64,000 nt of DNA from Brevibacillus panacihumi W25 (GCF_000503775.1 NZ_KI629785.1:796001-860000), one strand, 5' to 3'. Positions 49,738-59,230 are shown, numbered from the stretch's first letter. The notes: generated by a model from the sequence alone, not told the origin. Program-made: numbers and translations.

Positions 49738-52700
49738 ATGCTTGCCAAAAAGATCAATCGTTTGCTTGTAGCCAACCGCGGCGAGATCGCCATCCGCATT
49801 TTCCGTGCGGCTACAGAATTGGGAATACGCACCGTTGCTGTTTATTCGGAGCAGGACAATGTATCGATCCATCGCTTCAAAGCTGATGAGTCATATTTGG
49901 TAGGAGCCGGAAAAGGTCCGATCGAAGCTTATCTGGACATTGACAGCATCATCGAGATCGCCAAACGCAACGACATCGACGCGATCCATCCCGGCTATGG
50001 CTTCCTGGCTGAAAATGCGGAGTTCGCCAAGCGCTGTCAAGAAGAAGGAATCATTTTTATCGGGCCCTCTCCCGATCTGATTGACAAATTTGGGGACAAG
50101 GTAGAAGCGCGTGCCATGGCAGTAGAAGCCGGCATCCCGGTCATCCCCGGCACACCTGAACCGATCGAAAGCTTGCAGGAAGCCCTGCTTTTTGCCAAAG
50201 AATACGGGTATCCGATCATCATCAAAGGGGTATCGGGCGGCGGCGGACGCGGCATGCGGATCGTGCGCGGCCAGGAGGAGCTGCAGGATGCTCTGGATCG
50301 GGCCCGCTCGGAAGCACGCTCTTCTTTTGGCAATGCCAAAGTCTATCTGGAGCGTTACCTGGAGCAGCCCAAGCATATCGAGGTACAGATCCTCGGCGAT
50401 CAGCACGGCCAGATCGTCCATTTGTTCGAGCGCGACTGCTCGGTGCAAAGACGCCACCAAAAAGTGGTCGAAGTAGCGCCTAGCCTCTCCCTCGATGACA
50501 AGCTGCGCGAAGAGATTTGTCAGGCAGCCTTGACCTTGATGAGCAAGGCGGGCTACGCCAACGCAGGAACAGTCGAATTCCTGCTGACACCGGATAAGAA
50601 ATTTTATTTTATCGAAGTGAATCCGCGCATTCAGGTGGAGCATACCATTACAGAGCTGATCACGGGCATCGACATCGTTCAGGCACAGATTCGCGTGGCG
50701 GAAGGGCATCGCCTCTCAGATCCGGAGATCGGCATCGCCTCGCAAGCAGACATTCACATGAGCGGCTACGCCATCCAGTGCCGCGTCACTACGGAAGATG
50801 CCGAAAACAACTTCCTGCCTGATGCCGGCCGTCTCTCTGCGTGGCGTTCGGGCGGAGGCTTCGGTGTTCGTCTGGATGGCGGCAATGGTTATCCCGGCGC
50901 AATCATTACGCCGTTCTACGATTCCTTGCTGGTGAAAATTTCAACCTACGGCAACAGCTTTGATCAGGCAGCGCGCAAAATGCTGCGCACCTTGCGGGAA
51001 TTCCGCATCCGCGGCGTCAAAACCAACCTGCCCTTCCTGGAAAATGTAGTGACGCATCCCGATTTTCTGAGCGGAGAATACGATACCTCCTTTATCGATA
51101 CAAAGCCGGAGCTGTTCGTCTTCCCAGGACGTCAGGATCGCGGAACCAAGCTGCTCTCCTACATCGGGGACACCATCGTCAACGGCTATCCCGGTCTTGG
51201 CAACCCAGGGAAAAAGCCGCACTTTGATTCGCCACGCATTCCGCGAACACCGTTTGCCCAGCCTTACCCAGAGGGCACCAAACAAATTCTGGATCAACAA
51301 GGAGCAGATGGTCTGGTCCGCTGGATTCAGGAGCAAAAGCAAGTCCTGTTGACCGATACCACGTTCCGTGATGCGCATCAATCCTTGTTTGCTACCCGGG
51401 TGCGTACGTATGATCTGGCCTCTGTGGCCGAAGCGACCGGAAAACTGGGAGCAGGTCTGTTCTCCCTGGAGATGTGGGGCGGCGCGACATTTGATACCTC
51501 GATGCGCTTTTTGCAGGAGTCGCCATGGGAGAGATTACAGATCCTGCGCGAGCGCATCCCGAATATTTTGTTCCAGATGCTGCTGCGCGGTGCAAACGGG
51601 GTCGGCTACACCAACTACCCGGACAATGTGATTCACGCGTTCGTCAAAGCCTCGGCGGAAAATGGCATCGACGTCTTCCGCATCTTTGACAGCCTGAATT
51701 GGCTGCCCGGTATGCAAACAGCCATTGAAGCGGTTCGCAACACAGGTAAAATCGCCGAAGCCGCCATCTGCTACACCGGAGATATTCTCGATCCGTCGAA
51801 GACCAAATACAACCTGGCGTACTATGTCAATCTCGCCAAGGAACTCGAAAAAGCAGGCGCACACATCCTGGCGATCAAGGATATGGCCGGACTGCTGAAG
51901 CCGTATGCCGCCTACGAGCTGGTCAGCGCATTGAAACAGGAGATCAGCATCCCGATCCATCTGCACACGCACGATACCTCTGGCAACGGTTCGGCCATGC
52001 TTCTCAAAGCCATCGAAGCAGGCGTAGACATCGTGGATGCGTGCGTCAGCTCCATGTCGGGGCTCACTTCCCAACCGAGCCTCAACGGGCTGATTGCCAG
52101 CCTCGCGCATACGAAGAGAGACACCGGGCTTCCCCTCGATGCCTTCAACAAGCTGTCGGATTACTGGGAAGATATTCGCCCTTACTACCAAGGCTTCGAG
52201 AGCGGCATGAAAGCGAGCAATACCGAAGTCTATGTGCACGAAATGCCCGGCGGACAGTACACCAATCTGGAGCAGCAGGCCAAGGCGGTGGGACTGGAGG
52301 GGCGCTGGGATGAGGTCAAACAGATGTACGCTGTGGTCAACCAAATGTGCGGAGACATCGTAAAAGTAACGCCTTCGTCCAAGGTCGTTGGCGACCTGGC
52401 ATTGTTTATGGTGCAAAACAACCTGACGGAAGAAAATATCTGGGAAAAAGGGGAGCGGCTCGATTTCCCGGACTCCGTGATTCAGTTCTTCCAGGGTTAC
52501 CTGGGACAGCCGCCGGGAGGATTCCCCAAGCGTCTGCAGGATTTGGTGCTCAAAGGCCGTGATGCCTTTACGGCCCGTCCAGGCGAATTGCTGCCCCCTG
52601 TCGACTTCGAGAAGGTGGCACTGGAATTGGAAGAGAAAATCGGCCGCGCGCCAAGCGAGCTGGATGTGCTCTCTTACATTATGTACCCGCAGGTCTACCT

Positions 52701-53184
52701 GCAGTTCGAGCAGCGTGCCAAGGAATACGGCGACCTGTCCGTCTTGAATACCCCTACTTTCTTCTACGGTCTGCGACCAGGCGAAGAAACCGCGATCACG
52801 ATCGAGCGAGGCAAAACCTTGATCATCAAGCTGGTCGCCGTAGGAGAACTGCATCCGGACGGCAGACGGATCATCTATTTTGAATTGAACGGTCAGCCCC
52901 GCGAAGTATTCATCCGCGATCACGCCGCCAAGGTATCTGACAAAATCCGCCGCAAAGCAGATGCCCAAGAAGCTGGTCATCTGGGCGCCTCCATGCCAGG
53001 TAAGGTACTGAAGGTGCTGGTGGCTGCAGGAGACAAGGTGCGACGAGGCGAGCATCTGCTGGTCAGCGAAGCCATGAAAATGGAGACGACCATTCAGGCT
53101 CCGATGGATGGAAAGATCAAAACCGTCCATGTCAAAGCCGGTGATGCAATCGAGACCGGAGATTTGCTCATTGAAATGGAATAA
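49738..53184 (+). CDS. pyc: Pyruvate carboxylase
   Basis: A 1148-residue biotin enzyme that makes oxaloacetate from pyruvate, bicarbonate and ATP to refill the TCA cycle. Domains in order: biotin carboxylase (residues 1-460; VANRGEIAIRIFRAATELGI, ATP-grasp loop KGVSGGGGRGMRIV), carboxyltransferase (about 530-810; LLTDTTFRDAHQSLFATRVR with the metal ligands), the tetramerisation/PC region, and the C-terminal biotin domain with the attachment Lys in EAMKMETT. Length matches Bacillus PycA (1148 aa). The ATG has AAAGGAGAG upstream. Upstream AT-rich DNA (TATAAA near 49693) probably holds the promoter. Confidence 0.97.
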   Translation: MLAKKINRLLVANRGEIAIRIFRAATELGIRTVAVYSEQDNVSIHRFKADESYLVGAGKGPIEAYLDIDSIIEIAKRNDIDAIHPGYGFLAENAEFAKRCQEEGIIFIGPSPDLIDKFGDKVEARAMAVEAGIPVIPGTPEPIESLQEALLFAKEYGYPIIIKGVSGGGGRGMRIVRGQEELQDALDRARSEARSSFGNAKVYLERYLEQPKHIEVQILGDQHGQIVHLFERDCSVQRRHQKVVEVAPSLSLDDKLREEICQAALTLMSKAGYANAGTVEFLLTPDKKFYFIEVNPRIQVEHTITELITGIDIVQAQIRVAEGHRLSDPEIGIASQADIHMSGYAIQCRVTTEDAENNFLPDAGRLSAWRSGGGFGVRLDGGNGYPGAIITPFYDSLLVKISTYGNSFDQAARKMLRTLREFRIRGVKTNLPFLENVVTHPDFLSGEYDTSFIDTKPELFVFPGRQDRGTKLLSYIGDTIVNGYPGLGNPGKKPHFDSPRIPRTPFAQPYPEGTKQILDQQGADGLVRWIQEQKQVLLTDTTFRDAHQSLFATRVRTYDLASVAEATGKLGAGLFSLEMWGGATFDTSMRFLQESPWERLQILRERIPNILFQMLLRGANGVGYTNYPDNVIHAFVKASAENGIDVFRIFDSLNWLPGMQTAIEAVRNTGKIAEAAICYTGDILDPSKTKYNLAYYVNLAKELEKAGAHILAIKDMAGLLKPYAAYELVSALKQEISIPIHLHTHDTSGNGSAMLLKAIEAGVDIVDACVSSMSGLTSQPSLNGLIASLAHTKRDTGLPLDAFNKLSDYWEDIRPYYQGFESGMKASNTEVYVHEMPGGQYTNLEQQAKAVGLEGRWDEVKQMYAVVNQMCGDIVKVTPSSKVVGDLALFMVQNNLTEENIWEKGERLDFPDSVIQFFQGYLGQPPGGFPKRLQDLVLKGRDAFTARPGELLPPVDFEKVALELEEKIGRAPSELDVLSYIMYPQVYLQFEQRAKEYGDLSVLNTPTFFYGLRPGEETAITIERGKTLIIKLVAVGELHPDGRRIIYFELNGQPREVFIRDHAAKVSDKIRRKADAQEAGHLGASMPGKVLKVLVAAGDKVRRGEHLLVSEAMKMETTIQAPMDGKIKTVHVKAGDAIETGDLLIEME

Positions 53185-53235
53185 CTTTCTTCTATAATGG
53201 ATAGTAACCATTTATCCGTTTAGGAGGTGACTGGT

Positions 53236-54495
53236 ATGCGATTCACCCGGGTCACTCATACCCCTTTCAGCCATCGCGTAGGCCGCTATCATTTTCAAAT
53301 GGCGCAGGCGAAGCTGAATACGCCCGTACAACCCGTCTTTACGTACAGTCTGCAATCTTTTTACGCCAGACAACAGGAATGGGTGACCGAGCTTTCGCAC
53401 TCGCTTTCACGTCTTTACCGTTTTTCTGCGGAATTGGATCAGAGCGCTCGAGAGTTTGATCCCGATCGGAAAAACAGTGCTATTAACGGGAGGATCGCAA
53501 CCAGCTCACATCCTGAAGTCGTTCTGGCGGAAGCTTTGCCTGGTGCCGAGCCTGCTCGCTGTGAACTGACGGTTTACAGCTTGGCATCCGGTCAATCCAA
53601 TCGGAGTCTTGGAGCACTGCCAGGCGAGCCTTCCCCGGTTCGTGCGGGTCAGCACATCTTTACGCTATCCATTGGTGACCAGGAAAAAGAGTTACAGTTC
53701 TACTCTGACCCGAACGACACCTTTGTCGATTCCTTACGCCGGATGGCCGGAGTGATAAATCGAAGCAGGCTGGGTGTGTCAGCACGCATGGAAACGTCTG
53801 GGGAACATTCTCCCTGGTCTCTGGTGATAGAAAGCATTCGTACCGGGGCCAAACAGGCCTTCACCCTGCGTGATACCTCAGGACACAGTATTCGCGCCTT
53901 GGGCCTTGATCAGACAAAGACAGAAGCAAGAGATGCAGAGCTGCTGCTAAATCACGAGCATGTACGTTTGGAGCAAAACCAGCTCCTCGTAGACAATAGC
54001 GGGGTGAAGCTCACTCTTCTCCAAGCAGATCGGAGCCAATCCATTCTCATTGAGGTTGCGAAGGATACCGAGCGCCTGTTGGACCAAACCAAAACACTTG
54101 TTCATCGTTACAACAGGCTCTTCGCTTTTTTGCGTGAACATCAAGATGTGCTCAGCACGCAAAAGCTCGAGACCTTTGACCGCATTGCCCGGGCTGCGGA
54201 TCAGGAGCTTATTTCTTTCGGCATAGAGCGATCTGGCAACGGAGAATTGCTACTGGACGAATCTCATTGGCGAACGGTAGTTGACACCGATTTTTCAGCT
54301 TTTGCAGATGCCATGAAGGGACTGGGAAGGCAATTTCGCGAGGAAATGACAAAAATCCAGACCACCCCGCTCGGCAGTTTTTCTCACTCTTACTCAGAAT
54401 CTCAAAGTGCAAATCCGTATATAGCCCTGTCGTGGTCCAGCTTTCAATACAACTATGCGACGGCTGCAGGGATGTTCGTCGATATGCGCTTTTAA
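53236..54495 (+). CDS. FliD-like (flagellar hook-associated protein 2-like) orphan, 419 aa
   Basis: I see repeated FliD-like features. Residues about 165-200 have a NDTFVDSLRRMAGVINRSRL and GVSARM pattern like the FliD region IN-x4-GV-x-A. Next come LVIESIRTGAKQAFTLRDTS and LGLDQTKTEARDAELLLNHE, equivalent to FliD's segment where the protein names its non-covalent subunits. The first 45 residues and the last 200 (coiled and helical) also fit the D0/D1 layout loosely. No signal peptide or other flagellar gene is nearby. The start at 53236 has TAGGAGGTGAC upstream. Alternative: an unrelated surface protein. Assignment to FliD is by eye. Confidence 0.55.
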   Translation: MRFTRVTHTPFSHRVGRYHFQMAQAKLNTPVQPVFTYSLQSFYARQQEWVTELSHSLSRLYRFSAELDQSAREFDPDRKNSAINGRIATSSHPEVVLAEALPGAEPARCELTVYSLASGQSNRSLGALPGEPSPVRAGQHIFTLSIGDQEKELQFYSDPNDTFVDSLRRMAGVINRSRLGVSARMETSGEHSPWSLVIESIRTGAKQAFTLRDTSGHSIRALGLDQTKTEARDAELLLNHEHVRLEQNQLLVDNSGVKLTLLQADRSQSILIEVAKDTERLLDQTKTLVHRYNRLFAFLREHQDVLSTQKLETFDRIARAADQELISFGIERSGNGELLLDESHWRTVVDTDFSAFADAMKGLGRQFREEMTKIQTTPLGSFSHSYSESQSANPYIALSWSSFQYNYATAAGMFVDMRF

Positions 54496-54504
54496 CGGAA
54501 TGAT

Positions 54505-54547
54505 AAAAACAGGTAAGCCACGATCATTGCGGCCTACCTGTTTTTTC
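54505..54547. terminator. Bidirectional terminator between the FliD-like gene and ytfJ
   Basis: AAAACAGGTA pairs with TACCTGTTTT over a loop with a short GCC/GGC helix. A/T runs on both sides serve both converging genes. Confidence 0.88.
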
Positions 54548-54572
54548 TTTTCTGTGATTCGTTGCCGGTGAA

Positions 54573-55031
54573 TCAACTTCGCTCGATCAATTCTTCCAGA
54601 TCCTGATCATCCATCTTCGTCACGACTGTGGTAGTGGAAACAGTCGGTTCTTCCTTCTTTCCAAACACGCCCTGCATTTTTTCAACAAACTGCGGGACTG
54701 AATCGAGAATGCGGTCATACAGATGAGTCGTGTTTTCCAGAGGGATGGAGCGGATTCCCTGCTTTCCAACCACCAGAAAAGCGACAGGTGTAATCGAAAC
54801 CCCTCCGCCGCTACCTCCGCCAAACGGATAGCCAATCGACGCAGGATGATTCTGTTCGTATTGAAACTCGCTTCCACCTGCTGCAAAACCAAATCCCACT
54901 TTGGAAATGGGAAGTATGACACTGCCGTCCGGTGTCTCTACCGGGTCTCCGATGATGGTATTCACATCAATCATCTGCTTGATGTTTTCCATCGCGGTTC
55001 GCATCAAGCCCTGGATGGGATGATCTGCCAT
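54573..55031 (-). CDS. ytfJ: GerW-family sporulation protein YtfJ
   Basis: A 152-residue protein with the YtfJ signature: IIGDPVETPDGSVILPISKV and GFGFAAGGSEFQYEQN, then a Gly/Ser-rich stretch and VSITPVAFLVVGKQGIRSI. YtfJ/GerW is a spore protein needed for germination; it is usually made in the forespore. The ATG at 55031 has AAGGAGGGC upstream. It follows the ytfI-type gene with an 85-nt gap, in the same direction, the order seen in Bacillus. Confidence 0.92.
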   Translation of the reverse strand: MADHPIQGLMRTAMENIKQMIDVNTIIGDPVETPDGSVILPISKVGFGFAAGGSEFQYEQNHPASIGYPFGGGSGGGVSITPVAFLVVGKQGIRSIPLENTTHLYDRILDSVPQFVEKMQGVFGKKEEPTVSTTTVVTKMDDQDLEELIERS

Positions 55032-55116
55032 ATACCGTGCCCTCCTTTTTGTGCAGCGCAAAAGACCTATCCTGCTTTCTTTACGTTGCCCCAAACGATC
55101 ATGGAGTATGTAGGGT

Positions 55117-55779
55117 TTATGCTTTGCCAGCCGCCGTCTGCCATTTGCGCCCTCTTTTTAACTGGGTGCGAAGCAGAAGCTTTATCCCCGCGAGAAGCGC
55201 GTCCCCGACGTAAAGCCTGAGGTTGCACTGTATCTGGGTGCGCAGCAACGGCTGATTCCATACCGGCTGCACGCTCATCCGAGGCATGGTTCGAAACGAC
55301 AGAGTGTGGGAGACGACACCCACAATCATGCTTTTGATACTCCAGATGATCCCCGTCAAAGCACCTGTTTCATCCGCCTGCCCTGTCCCCATCGTTGTAT
55401 GCCACTCCAGCTTCGTACAGCGAATGCGTTTGAAGAAATGCTTCATTACGGGCTGGACGTCCCTGAAGCGCTTCAAGAGGCTCTGGTAGAGGTGATACCA
55501 GGTCTGGACTTGCCGGTGCGTCACATCGTCGACCTCTTCCTTTGTTTTTCTTTTTTGCTGGACGGTCTCCATTTTATACATCATTTCTGGCCCTTTTTCG
55601 GTTGGCTTGATTGCCAGAATCGGAATCTCATATTTCCGACGGATCAAACGAAACCAGGCTGTCAGCTCCACGACAAGGTGGTCATTCGCTTCGACCCGGC
55701 CATAAAATACTGAAATATGCACCGGGGTAAAAATAATGACAAGAAGCAGCAAGAACAAGGAGAATAAGAACCAGCCCAC
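55117..55779 (-). CDS. DUF2953 protein (YtfI-like)
   Basis: A 220-residue protein with an N-terminal membrane helix (FLFSLFLLLLVIIFTPVHI), a charged soluble middle with VQTWYHLYQSLLKRF, and a second hydrophobic segment near residue 138 (GALTGIIWSIKSMIVGVVSH). This matches DUF2953, which sits next to ytfJ in Bacillus. The start is GTG with GGTGGG upstream. It may help the spore role of ytfJ; this is inferred from neighbourhood alone. Confidence 0.85.
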   Translation of the reverse strand: MGWFLFSLFLLLLVIIFTPVHISVFYGRVEANDHLVVELTAWFRLIRRKYEIPILAIKPTEKGPEMMYKMETVQQKRKTKEEVDDVTHRQVQTWYHLYQSLLKRFRDVQPVMKHFFKRIRCTKLEWHTTMGTGQADETGALTGIIWSIKSMIVGVVSHTLSFRTMPRMSVQPVWNQPLLRTQIQCNLRLYVGDALLAGIKLLLRTQLKRGRKWQTAAGKA

Positions 55780-55853
55780 AAAAAGATCCCACCCTTTCCA
55801 CCTTAGTATGAGTGGAACGAGTGGGAATTATGACCATTTCCAAATGTTTTGGC

Positions 55854-56822
55854 TCAATCCAGGATGTATACTTTCACATCTTGCTGAATGCCGTGCTCTT
55901 TCGCCTGATCCAGCGAAGAGAGGAACAAATCGAGGTGATTTTCTTTTACAGCTCCCCCTATATCTGCCGCCACCGCATAGCCATAGCCTTCGATATACAT
56001 GTGAGTTCCCAGTGGAATCACATTTGGATCTACCGCTACGATGCCCTCATGCAGCGGATACTCGATATAGGTGAGACCCTCGTTCTGATGATAGCTGTAC
56101 GCCGTTGTCTTGACAGTCATCACCTGACTGTACGGCGTTCCATTGTCACTTAGCTTTTGCTTGTCTGAACGGTCCGCCAGAAGGTGAAGGGAAGCGTACG
56201 TCGCTGCCTCCGCTCTTGTCATCTGCTGTTGTGGGCGCAGGGTACCGTCCTCGTACGCACTGACCAGCCCATGCTGTAACGCGTAGACCATCGGACGCTG
56301 GTAGTGCTGTTGGACATTGTTGCCATCCTTGTATGCAGCCAGCGTGTGGACTGTCGTCGACCAAGGAAACTGATTGACGGCTCCACTCTCCCCCCTAGCC
56401 CTGATCAGGATAGAAACAAGTTCTTCGCGGCTGATGGTGTCATCGGGGTGGAAGTAGACTTGTCCATCCCTGTTTTGACCGTGGATCAGTCCGAGTCTGT
56501 ACGCTGTCTCAGCATACGGCACGAGCCAGCTGTCATTCGGAATATCCGCGAACGAGAAAGAGTTGTCAGCAATAGGCTGAATGTGTTTGGCCTGGATAAA
56601 CATGGTAATCAATTCCTGGCGTGTCACCAGATCGTTGGGGCGATAAGCTTCTGCGGGTTCGAGCGCCCCGCCTATGTATAGTTGTTCGATTTCTTTTTTT
56701 GCCCAATGTCCAGAAATATCAGTGAAAGGGGTGGGTACTTCTGCTGTCGTATTCGCCTCTGCTTTCGGCGTACCTGTCAGTAGCAGGATTGCCATTGAAG
56801 CTAGAATGAGCAACTTCTTCAT
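55854..56822 (-). CDS. S-layer-homology protein with C-terminal 3D (MltA-like) domain
   Basis: A 322-residue secreted protein. The signal MKKLLILASMAILLLTGTP is followed by three SLH repeats (from DISGHWAKKEIEQLYIGGAL, FADIPNDSWLVPYAETAYRL, TLAAYKDGNNVQQHYQRPMV), which bind pyruvylated wall polymers, and a 3D domain (GIVAVDPNVIPLGTHMYIEG, with the Asp residues of the double-psi beta barrel, then AADIGGAVKENHLDLF). It is probably a peptidoglycan lytic enzyme held in the S-layer. The ATG has ATGGAGG upstream, with three consecutive ATGs; I chose the third (spacing 6). Confidence 0.88.
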   Translation of the reverse strand: MKKLLILASMAILLLTGTPKAEANTTAEVPTPFTDISGHWAKKEIEQLYIGGALEPAEAYRPNDLVTRQELITMFIQAKHIQPIADNSFSFADIPNDSWLVPYAETAYRLGLIHGQNRDGQVYFHPDDTISREELVSILIRARGESGAVNQFPWSTTVHTLAAYKDGNNVQQHYQRPMVYALQHGLVSAYEDGTLRPQQQMTRAEAATYASLHLLADRSDKQKLSDNGTPYSQVMTVKTTAYSYHQNEGLTYIEYPLHEGIVAVDPNVIPLGTHMYIEGYGYAVAADIGGAVKENHLDLFLSSLDQAKEHGIQQDVKVYILD

Positions 56823-56868
56823 CATCATCCTCCATGTTGTTCGAATAGTGGAAAAACCTTTTCTCTTC

Positions 56869-56896
56869 ATTGTAAAGGATTGTCCCCGGAAAACAA
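56869..56896 (-). promoter_or_regulatory. Promoter of the SLH/3D-domain gene
   Basis: Read leftward, TTGTTT (56891-56896) and TACAAT (56869-56874) are separated by 16 bp, a fair sigma-A promoter about 45 nt before the start codon. Confidence 0.45.
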
Positions 56897-56986
56897 CCAT
56901 CAAAATTTCCTAGTTCTGTTCCTTCACGGCTGTGTAAAAAATCCCTGAACACAAGAATTTCTTCCTGCCGTCCAGGGTTGTGAGAT

Positions 56987-57637
56987 CTACATTGAAAAAA
57001 TATGACTCCCGATTTTTTTGATTTGCGGTCTCGACCAAATCCATTTTGATGTCGCTGTATCTGGATTGAAATAATAAAGCGCGTTATTGGTCGGGTCCCA
57101 TCCGCGAACAGCATCCCAGGCTGCCATGTATGCCGTTTTGTCAGGGGTCAACCAGTATTGGCCATCATCGATCGCTGTAAAAGCACGCGGCTCGAAAATA
57201 ATGCCTCTGACCGTATCGGGAAACAAATTGGACTGCAGACGGTTCATGACGACTGCCGCTACCGCTACTTGTCCGATATATGGCTCACCGCGAGCTTCGG
57301 AATATACAAGTTGTGCGAGCATTTGCATTTCCGTCCGGTTCACCGAGACCTTTTTCAACTTCTTCCAGGTATACTGACCTACGATTCCATCAGCAGCCAG
57401 TCCGTAATCCTTCTGAAATTTCTTAACTGCCTGGACTGTATTTGCCCCATAGCGACCATCCAGGGTCTTGTTGTAATACCCTAATACTTGCAAACGATAC
57501 TGCAAGTCCCACACATCTCCGTTGCTGCTCCCCCATTTCAGGAGCGGAGCGGCCATCGTTTGTGCAGGCAGCGCCACAGTGAGGAAGAGCATCAGGAACG
57601 CTATCAGCAGGGTTCGAGTTTTTTGCTGCAATAACAT
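56987..57637 (-). CDS. Cell wall hydrolase, SleB/CwlJ type (spore cortex-lytic-like)
   Basis: A 216-residue protein with a signal peptide (residues about 1-26, RTLLIAFLMLFLTVALPAQT), an N-terminal peptidoglycan-binding repeat (GSSNGDVWDLQYRLQVLGYY, VKKFQKDYGLAADGIVGQYT) and a Hydrolase_2 domain starting MLAQLVYSEARGEPYIGQVA with the catalytic Glu. It should cut spore cortex or vegetative peptidoglycan; it is shorter than B. subtilis SleB (305 aa). The ATG has AGGAGGGGAAG upstream. Beside it is the SASP gene in the same direction. Confidence 0.9.
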   Translation of the reverse strand: MLLQQKTRTLLIAFLMLFLTVALPAQTMAAPLLKWGSSNGDVWDLQYRLQVLGYYNKTLDGRYGANTVQAVKKFQKDYGLAADGIVGQYTWKKLKKVSVNRTEMQMLAQLVYSEARGEPYIGQVAVAAVVMNRLQSNLFPDTVRGIIFEPRAFTAIDDGQYWLTPDKTAYMAAWDAVRGWDPTNNALYYFNPDTATSKWIWSRPQIKKIGSHIFSM

Positions 57638-57730
57638 GTACTTCCCCTCCTGATTCCTCATTTTACTGAATCGGGAAGCACAGGTTCAATTTAAGCTTTT
57701 TGGCAGTTCTTCCAGTAGATACATCTTGGA

Positions 57731-57780
57731 AAAAAGAAAAACAAAGTGAGAGCCCCTGGTTTATTCCAGAGGCCCTCTTC
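57731..57780 (-). terminator. Intrinsic terminator after the SASP gene
   Basis: Read leftward, a stem with GAGGGCCTCTGG and CCAGGGGCTCTC (two mismatches) over AATAAA, followed by an AT-rich, T-rich stretch. It separates the SASP and SleB genes. Confidence 0.7.
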
Positions 57781-57801
57781 ATCCAGCTATTCATTTCTCC
57801 A

Positions 57802-58005
57802 TTAGCCGCGACCAGCCAATTGCTGTTCAGCAAAGGAGACGAGACGCTTCGTAATCTCTCCCCCAACAGAACCGTTTTGGCGGGAAGTAGTGTCAGCACC
57901 AAGGTTAACACCGAATTCGGCAGCGATCTCGTATTTCAGTTGGTCCAATGCTTGGTTCGCTTGAGGAACCAGAAGGTTGTTGGATCCGCTGTTGTTGTTT
58001 GCCAT
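57802..58005 (-). CDS. Small acid-soluble spore protein, alpha/beta type
   Basis: A 67-residue protein with the SASP signature [16 protein letters not shown] (germination-protease site region, cut after a Glu) and [17 protein letters not shown]. It coats and protects DNA in the spore. The start has AGGGGGTGAA upstream. A sigma-G promoter lies at 58037-58066. Confidence 0.95.
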   Translation of the reverse strand: MANNNSGSNNLLVPQANQALDQLKYEIAAEFGVNLGADTTSRQNGSVGGEITKRLVSFAEQQLAGRG

Positions 58006-58036
58006 CTTATTTCACCCCCTCGTTTGTTGGTAGACT

Positions 58037-58066
58037 TAATATGTGTGAAGCATAGTCAATTCATTC
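58037..58066 (-). promoter_or_regulatory. Sigma-G promoter of the SASP gene
   Basis: Read leftward, GAATG (58062-58066), 18 bp and CATATTA (58037-58043) match the sigma-G consensus GHATR-N17/18-CATNHTA. It lies about 30 nt before the ribosome binding site, so the gene should be expressed late in the forespore. Confidence 0.75.
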
Positions 58067-58102
58067 TTTTTTGCTGCTGATTTTCACTTCCAATTTATAG
58101 CC

Positions 58103-59230
58103 TTACAGCCCGAGCAGATATTCAACGGTTTGCTGCGTAGAAAAAGGCCGCCGGATTGCCTCCATCCTCTGCACGGTGCTTGTCCATTTTTGTTTGTCCC
58201 TGCTGTGTTGGATCAGGTCGCTGATCTGTCTTGGGTGATCTGCCAGGGTGCCTGCCCCATGCTGGAGCAAGAAAGTCGTGTTGTGCCGTTCTTGTCCTGG
58301 CAAGGGCTGATAGACGATGAGGGGGGTGGAGACGGCCAAGGCTTCCGCACAGCTAATCCCGCCTGGCTTGGTGACGTATACGTCTGCTGCGGCAATCCAT
58401 TTCCACATACGCTCCTCGTAGCCTTTTACCTGTATTGTGTGGGGAGAGCTTGTCCTTGACAATTGATGCTCCAGCTGCTGGCGCAAGGCATGATTGTTGC
58501 CGGTGACGACAATGATTTGCAACGGCTCCTCGCATCCCAAAAGCTCGTCCACTACGACATCCATCTGGCCGTAGCCGCCCTCCCCCCCGCTGATCAGAAC
58601 GGTAAACTGGTCCGGATTCAGACCGAGCTGTTTCCTTTCCTCGATACGGTTCCTTCGAGCAGCTGTTTGGGCAAAGGCTTTCCGTATCGGGATGCCGAAC
58701 ACATGAATTTGGCTCTCTTTCACTCCGTACTGCTGAACCAGCCTGTTCGCAACGCTCTCATGTCCTACGATGTACGTATCAATCAACGGGTGTACCCAAA
58801 AGCGATTGACATGGTAATCCGTGGGGATGCTTACCAAATGAAAGGGATGCTTGCGCTTTCGTTTTGCTTCAGCCAATGCGGTCAGACAATAGGCGTGTGT
58901 CGCGATCACCACGTCCGGATTTCCAGCCTTGAGAAGCCCATGTTCCAAGCGCTTGGACAACCACTTTCCCACCGGTTTTTTCAGGGTAGTCCCCCATAGC
59001 CGTTCTTGTTCGTACATATGCTGCCAGATGGACTGTCCATACCGAAGCATGTTCCGATAAAAAAAACAAGACAGTTCCCGCAATGCAGGACTAGCTGTCT
59101 CCAAACCTCCCACCACTTTTACCCATTCTACTTCTTTTCTCTCCAACAGGGCTTCTTCCAAAGCGATCGCCGCCATTTTATGTCCGCTGCCTGCCCACTC
59201 TTCTGTGACCAATAAAAACCGTTTTGCCAT
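58103..59230 (-). CDS. GT28-family glycosyltransferase (MGDG-synthase/UgtP-like, YkoN-like)
   Basis: A 375-residue GT-B enzyme. The N-terminal MGDG_synth region (LLVTEEWAGSGHKMAAIALE, then SIPTDYHVNRFWVHPLIDTY) and the C-terminal UDP-sugar site (VYVTKPGGISCAEALAVSTP, QPLPGQERHNTTFLLQHGAG) match processive diacylglycerol glycosyltransferases. It likely makes glycolipids for the membrane or spore. It overlaps the upstream YkoP-like gene by 1 nt (TAATG). GAGAGGG precedes the ATG. Confidence 0.88.
   Translation of the reverse strand: MAKRFLLVTEEWAGSGHKMAAIALEEALLERKEVEWVKVVGGLETASPALRELSCFFYRNMLRYGQSIWQHMYEQERLWGTTLKKPVGKWLSKRLEHGLLKAGNPDVVIATHAYCLTALAEAKRKRKHPFHLVSIPTDYHVNRFWVHPLIDTYIVGHESVANRLVQQYGVKESQIHVFGIPIRKAFAQTAARRNRIEERKQLGLNPDQFTVLISGGEGGYGQMDVVVDELLGCEEPLQIIVVTGNNHALRQQLEHQLSRTSSPHTIQVKGYEERMWKWIAAADVYVTKPGGISCAEALAVSTPLIVYQPLPGQERHNTTFLLQHGAGTLADHPRQISDLIQHSRDKQKWTSTVQRMEAIRRPFSTQQTVEYLLGL

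Noticed and set aside
51535..53211. Long leftward open frame (558 codons) antisense to pyc
   Set aside because: It is the codon-position shadow of the pyruvate carboxylase gene; no ribosome binding site, and the sense strand is a complete known enzyme.
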